A stretch of DNA of 34,140 nucleotides, from contig NZ_LMKA01000081.1 in NCBI RefSeq assembly GCF_001421435.1, positions 1-34,140 on the forward strand, read 5' to 3'. The notes under the pieces are model-generated. The model did no database searches. It saw nothing but the letters and a program-made list of their open reading frames with translations, and had not been told where the DNA came from. This stretch comes from Chryseobacterium sp. Leaf201 (lineage in GTDB: Bacteria > Bacteroidota > Bacteroidia > Flavobacteriales > Weeksellaceae). A program made the translations under genes and the position numbers. Position 1 is the first letter of the stretch, and every line of letters begins with the position of its first letter. Shown here piece by piece: positions 21,064 through 27,950 of the stretch.

Positions 21064-21693
21064 TTAAAGTTTTGAAAAACTACTCATTTGAGTAGTCAGT
21101 TGTTCGGTAATCAGTTTATTATTACTATTCAAAAATTTATTGTAGTACTCATTATCTTTAAAATTTTCATTAAAATCTTTTTTTAATTGAGTAATGTATT
21201 GTCCAACTGATAAATTAAAATCATTGGCTTCCAATACCAGAGTAATTGTTATATTATTCAAAGTAATTAAATAATGTAAATCGTAAGTTGCCCATCTTTT
21301 ATATTGGGAAGGATCAGCCTTGACTGCTGTAAATGACTCGCCAATGATGGTTTTGTAATAGTCTCCAGCCTGACACTGTTCTTTGAAATTTTTCAGTTCT
21401 ATTAAAAAATTTCTTAAGCTTATAGTAGACACTTGGGTTTTTTCTACTTTATCGTATCGTACGTACTGAGATAGAGCAGCTTCAGAAGATACATACAACA
21501 AATCTGTACCCCAATCTAAATAATCTAACTGTCCTGGAATAACGGCATTCAATTCAGTTAATGTATCTGTTATCTCACGTAAATTCATATCTGATAAATA
21601 TGTTGTCTGCTCCATCTCTGATGTACCCACTGCAACAGAAACGCCTCTGTTTGATTTATAAGCTGTTACTAATAAATAATGATTGTATAACAT
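21064..21693 (-). CDS. Unknown protein, first gene of an inserted AT-rich pair
   Basis: I do not recognise this protein. The ATG at 21693 (MLYNHYLLVTAYK) is preferred over a TTG at 21729, giving 209 residues; the -7-like TTACTTTG (complement of 21727-21734) covers the TTG. The protein is soluble. A mixed N-terminal domain with GVSVAVGTSEMEQTTYL is followed by a helical stretch SLRNFLIELKNFKEQC and a beta-rich block LHYLITLNNITITLVLEAND, with a C-terminal helix bundle (YITQLKKDFNENFKDNEYYN). It has one cysteine. It is the promoter-proximal member of the pair with 20606-21061. No homologue is recognised, no nuclease or protease motif is seen, and the base composition marks it as imported. Confidence 0.6.
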   Translation of the reverse strand: MLYNHYLLVTAYKSNRGVSVAVGTSEMEQTTYLSDMNLREITDTLTELNAVIPGQLDYLDWGTDLLYVSSEAALSQYVRYDKVEKTQVSTISLRNFLIELKNFKEQCQAGDYYKTIIGESFTAVKADPSQYKRWATYDLHYLITLNNITITLVLEANDFNLSVGQYITQLKKDFNENFKDNEYYNKFLNSNNKLITEQLTTQMSSFSKL

Positions 21694-21758
21694 ATTTGTT
21701 GTTATTGCTAAGCCGGAGAATTTGAACAAAGTAACGGAAATTAAGTAGAAATTAGTAG

Positions 21759-21845
21759 GATTTCCATGGATATAAAACCCTGACGAAAAATGTGCAGAAG
21801 CAGATTAAAGAAAACAATAATTCTATTGAACCCGACCGTAAATAG
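21759..21845 (+). pseudogene. 3' remnant of a GLPGLI gene
   Basis: A 28-codon open stretch between stop codons translates to a segment ending KQIKENNNSIEPDRK, against KQIKENNNPIELNQR near the end of the intact GLPGLI protein. At DNA level CAGATTAAAGAAAA is shared exactly and similarity continues. No start or signal peptide precedes it. This is the C-terminal end of a second GLPGLI copy whose middle has been lost or replaced by the two - strand genes. Confidence 0.75.
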
Positions 21846-21861
21846 ACTGCCGGTAAAAAAA

Positions 21862-21883
21862 AGCAGCTGCCCGGGCAGCTGCT
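21862..21883. terminator. Bidirectional terminator after the M16 peptidase gene
   Basis: A perfect 22-base palindrome (arms AGCAGCTGCCC/GGGCAGCTGCT) flanked by A7-A8 on the left and TTTT on the right. On the - strand it lies 8 bases after the peptidase stop at 21891. Confidence 0.85.
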
Positions 21884-21890
21884 TTTCGTT

Positions 21891-24830
21891 TTAATAACCG
21901 AAAATCTCAGTCAGATTAAGTTTTTTCACTTCACCAAGTTTCTGCATATCGGCTTCGCTGACTTTATCCTGCGATGCCACCAGACAGTAGGTGTAATTTT
22001 TACTTTTCATTTCCTTATTGTGGAAATTATTGATATCAGTAAACGTCAGCTTCGGCGCCTGCTCATAGGTATTCCTCCTGATATCCGTTGTATTGCCGAG
22101 CTTTTGCGCTCTTAAATACGTAAAAATAATGCCGTCCTGGGTAATCCTTTCGGCTGCAATGGATTTCTTCAGTCCGCTTTTTGCCGTTTCAAACAGCTGG
22201 TCGGATTTCGGAAGGGTGGTCAGCAGCTCATTCATCGCAATGGTAGATTCATTGAATTTATCAGCCTGGGTTCCTACATAGGCCGTAATCATATCCTTAT
22301 CTTCTTTCTTGCCCGGAAGCGAAAAATAAGAGTAGGTGGAATACGCCAGTGCTTTGGACTCCCGGATCGTCTGGAAAACCACAGATCCCATTCCGCCGCC
22401 GAAATAGTTGTTAAATAAACTTACGGTAGGAGTGATGGCTGCGTTATAAGGATCACTGTTCCTCACCCAGAACACTTCTGCCTGTACCATATCATAATGC
22501 GCGAACAGCACTTTGTTTTTATCCGTAGGAACCTGTACAAAAGTTTTCGACTTAGGCATTTCTTTCAGTGAACCGGATACTTTATGAACCGGTTTTAAAG
22601 AAGCGGTAAGTTCATTGCCGGATTTCGGACCGTAGTATAACACTTTATGCTTAAAATTAAAAAGGTCATGAAGCATATTCACCAGGTCTTCCGCTTTCAG
22701 GGCATCCAGTTCCACATCGCTCAGCACATTGTTGAACGGGTTCTGAGGGCCGTACTGTGCGTAGCTTCTCAGTCCGTTCATGATGGATCCTTTGTTCTGC
22801 TTGGCATTGGCTCTTGATTTTTTCACCCTCGCTTTGTAAGCTTCCAGAGCTTTCTGGTCCGGCTGGCAGTTTTTGATAAGGTCTTCAAATAAAGCTGCGG
22901 TCTGGTCAAAGTTTTCATTCAGGCCTTCTACGGTAACATACGTTTCTTCATTCCCTGCATTTACATTAAAGCTGGAAGCCAGTTTATAAAATTCTTTGCT
23001 AATGGCCTCGGAAGATTTATTTTTCGTGCCCAGGTACTGAAGGTATTCTGCCGCTAAAGGAAGGATTTTATTATTCCATCTTCCCGAATCAAAATAGTAA
23101 TACAGCCTGAACAAAGCATTGTCTGTATTTTTTACCGAAAGTACATCTACGCTGCCCAGTGTATTTTTAGCAATGTCCCGGTCAAAATTTACCCATACCG
23201 GAGCAATCGGGGCTTCCGGCATCTCATCGATCTTTTTAAGGAACGGGGATTGGTTTTCCCTGTTTACGGATACCGGCGTGATAGAAGGCTTGTCTACTTT
23301 TACAATATTTTTATCTTCACCTTTCCTTTTGTATACCGCTACATAATTATTATTCTGAAGGTATTTCGAAGCAAAGTCCATGATGTCCTTTTTGGTGATC
23401 TTTGAAATCTCCTCCACATACTGCAGCTGGGTCTTGTGGTCTACATCAGAAGTAAACTCATCCATCAGGGATTCTGCCCTTGAAGTATATTTTTCATATT
23501 TCTGGATGGTATTTTTCTTTTCATTATTAACAATCGACTGGATGAGGTCATCCGAAAATTCACCTTTTTTAAGCTTGTCGATTTCCTGGAGCAGCAACGT
23601 CTTTACTTCATCCAGCGACTGGCCTTCGATAGGATTTCCCTGCAGCAGCAGAACCGAATAGTCTTTTAAAACATACGGCGAGGCATAGGCTGCCAATAGC
23701 TTCTGCTTCTTGATAAGATCCAGATCAATCAGTCCGGCCTGGCCGTTGGTCAGCATGCTTCCGATAAAATTCAGCATCCTTGCCTCTTTTGTCGTTGCAC
23801 CCGGAAACCTGAACCCGATGGTAATGTTTTCAGGATTCGGCCCGTAGACTTCTCTGGTGACAGGAGCATTAATCGGCTGTTCCGTCCCGATTTTATATTC
23901 AGGAACCGTTTTCGGTTTCATGTAGGAGAATGCCTTATCAATTTTTGAGATCATTTCATCAGGATTAAAATCTCCCGACATAATTACGCCCATGTTGTTC
24001 GGAACATAATAACTGTTGAAATAATCCCGGATTGCCTTCAGGGATGGGTTTTTCAAATGTTCAACGGTCCCGATCGTCGTCTGCTTCCCGTAGTTGTTAT
24101 TCGGGAAAATGGCAGCAAACATCGCTTCATAAACTTTTCTCGGATCATTGTCCAGGCCCCGGTTTTTTTCTTCATACACGGCTTCCAGCTCCGTATGGAA
24201 AAGCCTCAGGACCGGCTCCCTGAATCTTTCTGCCTGCACGGCAAGGAACTTATCAGCAACATTGGCAGGAATATCTTCGGTGTACACCGTCTGTTCAAAA
24301 GAAGTAAATGCATTGGTTCCGTCTGCACCCATTCCCGCCAGCATTTTATCATATTCATTGGCAATGGCATATTGTGATGCTTCACCGGAAACCTTATCAA
24401 TTTCCCTGTAAATTTCTTTTCTCCTGGCCTCATCTGTAGTCTGGTTGTACTTTTCATACAGCGCATCAATTTTGTCCAGGAGCGGTTTCTCTTTTGCCCA
24501 GTCTTTCGAACCGAACCGGCTGGTCCCTTTAAAAAGCATGTGCTCAAGATAATGGGCGAGTCCGGTATGGTCTGCAGGGTCAGTTTTGCTTCCTGCTTTG
24601 GTTGCGATATAGGTCTGGATTCTCGGGTCTTTTTTGGTCGGGCTTAAAATAACGGTCAGCCCGTTTTTCAAGGTGTAATATCTTGCAGAAGTAGGATCGT
24701 TCGTTACATATCTGTACGTATATCCGTTAGACTGTGCTTCTTTCCACTGGAAATCCTGTCCATAGGCATAACCGCAGTAACTGGCTGCAGCAATGCTTGT
24801 TGCAATGGTAATCCTTTTTAAAAAATTCAT
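21891..24830 (-). CDS. M16 family zinc peptidase (insulinase/pitrilysin-like), two-half form
   Basis: Exported metallopeptidase of 979 residues. The start at 24830 (MNFLKRITIATSIAAASYCGYAYG) gives a signal peptide; the longer frame to 24995 overlaps the upstream gene and adds no signal. The inverted zinc motif HYLEH (H93, E96, H97) is followed, after an insertion, by the third ligand region ELEAVYEEKNRG. The second half (from about residue 560) is the usual inactive M16 repeat without HxxEH. The substrate is expected to be short peptides held in a closed chamber. It starts 44 bases downstream of an aminotransferase gene on the same strand, so both may be read together, though no functional link is evident. 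It ends in a strong terminator. Confidence 0.93.
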   Translation of the reverse strand: MNFLKRITIATSIAAASYCGYAYGQDFQWKEAQSNGYTYRYVTNDPTSARYYTLKNGLTVILSPTKKDPRIQTYIATKAGSKTDPADHTGLAHYLEHMLFKGTSRFGSKDWAKEKPLLDKIDALYEKYNQTTDEARRKEIYREIDKVSGEASQYAIANEYDKMLAGMGADGTNAFTSFEQTVYTEDIPANVADKFLAVQAERFREPVLRLFHTELEAVYEEKNRGLDNDPRKVYEAMFAAIFPNNNYGKQTTIGTVEHLKNPSLKAIRDYFNSYYVPNNMGVIMSGDFNPDEMISKIDKAFSYMKPKTVPEYKIGTEQPINAPVTREVYGPNPENITIGFRFPGATTKEARMLNFIGSMLTNGQAGLIDLDLIKKQKLLAAYASPYVLKDYSVLLLQGNPIEGQSLDEVKTLLLQEIDKLKKGEFSDDLIQSIVNNEKKNTIQKYEKYTSRAESLMDEFTSDVDHKTQLQYVEEISKITKKDIMDFASKYLQNNNYVAVYKRKGEDKNIVKVDKPSITPVSVNRENQSPFLKKIDEMPEAPIAPVWVNFDRDIAKNTLGSVDVLSVKNTDNALFRLYYYFDSGRWNNKILPLAAEYLQYLGTKNKSSEAISKEFYKLASSFNVNAGNEETYVTVEGLNENFDQTAALFEDLIKNCQPDQKALEAYKARVKKSRANAKQNKGSIMNGLRSYAQYGPQNPFNNVLSDVELDALKAEDLVNMLHDLFNFKHKVLYYGPKSGNELTASLKPVHKVSGSLKEMPKSKTFVQVPTDKNKVLFAHYDMVQAEVFWVRNSDPYNAAITPTVSLFNNYFGGGMGSVVFQTIRESKALAYSTYSYFSLPGKKEDKDMITAYVGTQADKFNESTIAMNELLTTLPKSDQLFETAKSGLKKSIAAERITQDGIIFTYLRAQKLGNTTDIRRNTYEQAPKLTFTDINNFHNKEMKSKNYTYCLVASQDKVSEADMQKLGEVKKLNLTEIFGY

Positions 24831-24874
24831 TATGGGTAACTTTGTTGAGTGTTTTTTTGATTCTTGAGATTTGC

Positions 24875-26068
24875 TTAACTGAATTTCGCCAATAGTTTTT
24901 TTATCCTGCCCATTGCTTCCCTTAAATCTTCTTCTGAAGCTGCATACGAAAACCTGATGCATTCCGGGCTTCCGAAAGATACGCCGCCGACACATCCTAC
25001 ATGGGCATTTTCTAAAATAAACATCGCAAAATCATCGGCATCCTTAATTTCCGTCCCGTCAAGTGTTTTCCCGATGTAATAGGAGATATCCGGAAAGAAG
25101 TAAAATGCCGCTTTAGGCAGTACCACCTTGAATCCCGGGATTTCTGTGATTAAATCATACACCAGGTCCCTTCTTTTACGGAAAGCATCAATCATATATT
25201 TATACTCCGAAGGATCGGTTTTCAAAGCAACAATGGAAGCTCTCTGTGCCACCGTATTTGCCCCGCTGGTCATCTGGCCCTGGATTTTCTCGCAGGCCTT
25301 CGCAAGCCATTCCGGACACGCAGAATACCCGATTCTCCAGCCTGTCATGGCAAATGCCTTGGACATTCCGTTGATTACGGCAGTCTGCTCATAGACTTCC
25401 GGAAACTGGGCGATGGAAGTGGTTTTTGTTTCGTAGTTGATGTATTCGTAAATTTCGTCTGAAATTACCGTTACATGGGGATACTTGGCAATGACTCTGG
25501 CCAGGGATTTCAGTTCGTCATAGGTATAATATCCCCCGGAAGGGTTACACGGCGAACTGAACAGCACGGCTTTGGTTTTATCGGTAATGGCTTCTTCAAG
25601 CTGCTCGGCTGTGATTTTGAAATCCGTAACATAAGAAGTGGGTAGCATGACGGAGGTTCCGCCCATCATTTTTACCATTTCATCATAGCTTACCCAGTAC
25701 GGATTGGGGAGGATGACCTCGTCACCATCGTTAAGAAGTGCTGCCAGAACATTTAAAATAGCCTGTTTTGCACCGTTTGACACACAGATCTGTGAAGGTT
25801 TATATTCTAAATGATTGTCTCTTTTCAGTTTATGGGAAATGGCTTCCCGGAGCTCTAAAAATCCCGGAACAGGAGAGTAGTGGCTGTAGTTTTGGTTGAT
25901 GGCATCAAAAGCGGCCTGTTTTATATTGTCGGGCACATCAAAATCCGGCTCGCCCAGGGTCAGGCTGATAACATCTATTCCGCTGGCTTTCATTTCTCTG
26001 GCCTTATTTGACATGACAAAGGTTTGAGAATATCCTAATCTCTCGACCCTTTCTGAAAGTTTATTCAT
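24875..26068 (-). CDS. Aspartate-type class I aminotransferase
   Basis: PLP enzyme of 397 residues, most like the bacterial aspartate aminotransferase Ib group (aspC/aatA). Marks are LTLGEPDFDVP, NPYWVSYDEM, SSPCNPSGGYY, ISDEIYEYI, the cofactor lysine K237 in NGMSKAFAMTGWRIGYSACP, and the C-terminal substrate-binding arginine in PECIRFSYAAS. The start at 26068 (MNKLSERVERL) is preferred because a -7 element at 26086-26093 puts the transcription start near 26081. The ATG at 26080 would then be leaderless, and the one at 26155 would be upstream of transcription. Substrate may be aspartate, or a broader set in this family. The M16 peptidase gene follows after 44 bases. Confidence 0.88.
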   Translation of the reverse strand: MNKLSERVERLGYSQTFVMSNKAREMKASGIDVISLTLGEPDFDVPDNIKQAAFDAINQNYSHYSPVPGFLELREAISHKLKRDNHLEYKPSQICVSNGAKQAILNVLAALLNDGDEVILPNPYWVSYDEMVKMMGGTSVMLPTSYVTDFKITAEQLEEAITDKTKAVLFSSPCNPSGGYYTYDELKSLARVIAKYPHVTVISDEIYEYINYETKTTSIAQFPEVYEQTAVINGMSKAFAMTGWRIGYSACPEWLAKACEKIQGQMTSGANTVAQRASIVALKTDPSEYKYMIDAFRKRRDLVYDLITEIPGFKVVLPKAAFYFFPDISYYIGKTLDGTEIKDADDFAMFILENAHVGCVGGVSFGSPECIRFSYAASEEDLREAMGRIKKLLAKFS

Positions 26069-26085
26069 AAAGTTTTGCATTTGAA

Positions 26086-26093
26086 CAAATATA
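26086..26093 (-). promoter_or_regulatory. -7 promoter element of the aminotransferase gene
   Basis: TATATTTG on the - strand (complement of 26086-26093) is an exact TAnnTTTG. No clear -33 TTTG is seen. It decides in favour of the start at 26068. Confidence 0.5.
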
Positions 26094-26254
26094 TAATAAA
26101 AACTTAGAGCCGGTTTAAATTTTAGTATTGAAACTTTAGAAAAAACTTTTGACATCGATTTTAAATATCTTCCCTGTGAGGTTAAATAAAATCTGCCTGA
26201 TTGCTGTAACCTGAGATAAATTATGTTTTGAAATCCATTTAAACAGACTCTTAA

Positions 26255-26287
26255 TTTGAATACAATGTGAATAAAAACTTATTTTTG
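26255..26287 (+). promoter_or_regulatory. rsmG promoter
   Basis: TTTG (26255-26258) and TATTTTTG (26280-26287, exact TAnnTTTG) are 21 bases apart. Transcription should begin near 26292, which rules out the upstream in-frame GTG at 26267 and supports the ATG at 26306. Confidence 0.6.
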
Positions 26288-26305
26288 CTTTTTATAATAT
26301 TTCAC

Positions 26306-26941
26306 ATGTCTACAACGTTACTATTAAAATACTTCCCTGAACTTACAGAAACACAGATCCAACAGTTTGATAAACTGGAAGAACTGTACCATGAATGGAA
26401 TGAAAAAATCAATGTGATTTCAAGAAAGGATATGGAATCCCTGTACGAAAAGCATATTTTACATTCATTGGGCGTCGCAAAAGTGATGGAATTTGCACCC
26501 GGAACAAAGGTGCTGGATATCGGGACCGGCGGCGGCTTTCCCGGAATCCCTTTGGCAATTTTATTTCCGGAAACCCAATTTACCCTCATTGATTCCATCG
26601 GTAAAAAAATCAGTGTGGTGCAGGCAGTGGCAGAAGGGACCGGACTGAAAAACGTGACGGCCATTCACGGAAGGGCTGAGAAAGTAAAGGAAAAATTCCA
26701 TTTTGTCGTGAGCCGTGCCGTAACGCAGATGCCGGAATTTTTAAAGTGGCTGAAAGGCAAATTTGAAAAAGAGCAGTTCAATTCCAGGCACAACGGGATT
26801 TTATATCTGAAAGGCGGTGACCTTGCCGAAGAGCTTGCCGGCCTGAGATGTGAAATTTTTTCGCTTAAAAATTATTTTGACGAAGAATTTTTTGATACCA
26901 AAAAAGTAGTCTACGTATCAAAAGGTAATTTTAATTCTTAA
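26306..26941 (+). CDS. rsmG: 16S rRNA (guanine-527-N7)-methyltransferase
   Basis: Methylates N7 of G527 in 16S rRNA using S-adenosylmethionine, formerly GidB. The 211-residue length fits the family. Visible features are the N-terminal LTETQIQQFDKLEELYHEWNEKIN segment, the HSLG motif, the SAM-binding VLDIGTGGGFPGIPLAI, LIDSIGKKISVVQ and VVSRAVTQMP. The start at 26306 (MSTTLLLKYFPEL) is set by the promoter at 26255-26287; the longer GTG start is upstream of the predicted transcript. It diverges from the aminotransferase gene. RsmG loss is known to give low-level streptomycin resistance in other bacteria. Confidence 0.95.
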   Translation: MSTTLLLKYFPELTETQIQQFDKLEELYHEWNEKINVISRKDMESLYEKHILHSLGVAKVMEFAPGTKVLDIGTGGGFPGIPLAILFPETQFTLIDSIGKKISVVQAVAEGTGLKNVTAIHGRAEKVKEKFHFVVSRAVTQMPEFLKWLKGKFEKEQFNSRHNGILYLKGGDLAEELAGLRCEIFSLKNYFDEEFFDTKKVVYVSKGNFNS

Positions 26942-27002
26942 ATATACGCTGCCGGGGAACACTATTTGATGGAATAATACTGATAATCAAAAATTTGTAG
27001 TT

Positions 27003-27410
27003 ATGAAAAATCTTTTCTCTCCTGGATTTTCTGCATTGGTTTTAGGGTTATTTTTAACATCGTGTCATGACGATGACGACTATCAGACGATAGAATCTGC
27101 AGATAAGATTAAAATTGACAGTGTAAAAATTGTTAATGATACCATGAATGTTTACGGAATCCAGAGCATCAGGACATACTCTACGTACCCGTCCCAATGT
27201 GAAGGGTTTTACGGATATGATTATGTTCAGAGCGATAACCTGACAAGAACGGTTACCGCTTATAAATACAGTACAAACGGGCCCTGTACACAAAACAGTT
27301 ATACAGCAGCCAGCCAGATTAATTTCAGTCCGCGCCAGACAGGGACCTATACTTTTAAATTCTGGAACGGCGGCAACAGCTGGATCACCAAAACAATTGT
27401 AGTTGAATAA
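27003..27410 (+). CDS. Small predicted lipoprotein of unknown function
   Basis: A 135-residue lipoprotein with lipobox LFLTSC (C21) followed by the acidic stretch CHDDDDY, similar to a lipoprotein export signal used for surface display in Bacteroidota (a few acidic residues right after the cysteine). The mature part is beta-rich with aromatic residues (GFYGYDYVQSDN) and two further cysteines (PSQCEGF and GPCTQN), perhaps a disulfide. I do not recognise the domain. The gene precedes the DUF922 putative protease gene by 3 bases, so the two are co-transcribed. A surface location is an inference from the acidic tag. Confidence 0.75.
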   Translation: MKNLFSPGFSALVLGLFLTSCHDDDDYQTIESADKIKIDSVKIVNDTMNVYGIQSIRTYSTYPSQCEGFYGYDYVQSDNLTRTVTAYKYSTNGPCTQNSYTAASQINFSPRQTGTYTFKFWNGGNSWITKTIVVE

Positions 27411-27413
27411 ATA

Positions 27414-27950
27414 ATGAAATGGATTTTTGCAGCCTGTTTTCTGCTTTCCGGTGTTTTATACGGACAGAAAATATATTGGGAAGAAGGACGGAAACTCACC
27501 TGGGATAATTTTAAAAGCAGGACCAACAACCAGCTTGGCTCCAATGTAGTGGCCTATACCAACTGCGGCTGGTCTTACTCCTACGTGAAATCTTCAAACC
27601 CGAAAGCCCCTATCAAAATAAAAGTCGAGACTGTTTTTAATGAAAACCAATCCTGGAAAGATGTAAAACGCATCAATAATTATGTCCTTCTGCATGAGCA
27701 GAAACATTTTGACGCGGCAGAAGTCTATGCGCGCAAGCTGCGGAAAGAAATTGCGGAGAAGATCAGAACATCCTCGGATTTTGACAAGTATTTTAAAACC
27801 ATCTACAACCGCATCCTCAAAGAATACCAGACGTTCCAGAAGACCTATGATGCAGAAACCAAAAACGGGATGGTGGAAGAAAAACAGTCGGAATATAATC
27901 GTATTATTGCTGAAGAATTAGAAAACTACAAAAGCTATAAAACGTCTTGA
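27414..27950 (+). CDS. DUF922-type secreted putative metalloprotease
   Basis: A 178-residue exported protein with signal peptide FAACFLLSGVLYGQ. The HExxH-type motif is HEQKH at residues 94-98 within YVLLHEQKHFD, which is the hallmark of DUF922 proteins, predicted zinc-dependent proteases. Upstream LTWDNFKSR and SWSY-like Trp/Tyr segments also suit the family. The C-terminal third is a long helix rich in Lys/Glu. It begins 3 bases after a lipoprotein gene. Its TGA stop overlaps the TTG start of the next, an AddB-like nuclease gene, by four bases. Protease activity is inferred from the motif; the physiological target is unknown. Confidence 0.8.
   Translation: MKWIFAACFLLSGVLYGQKIYWEEGRKLTWDNFKSRTNNQLGSNVVAYTNCGWSYSYVKSSNPKAPIKIKVETVFNENQSWKDVKRINNYVLLHEQKHFDAAEVYARKLRKEIAEKIRTSSDFDKYFKTIYNRILKEYQTFQKTYDAETKNGMVEEKQSEYNRIIAEELENYKSYKTS

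Noticed and set aside
24831..24995. N-terminal extension of the M16 peptidase (longest frame start at 24995)
   Set aside because: It overlaps the aminotransferase gene by about 120 bases and hides a good signal peptide that begins at 24830.
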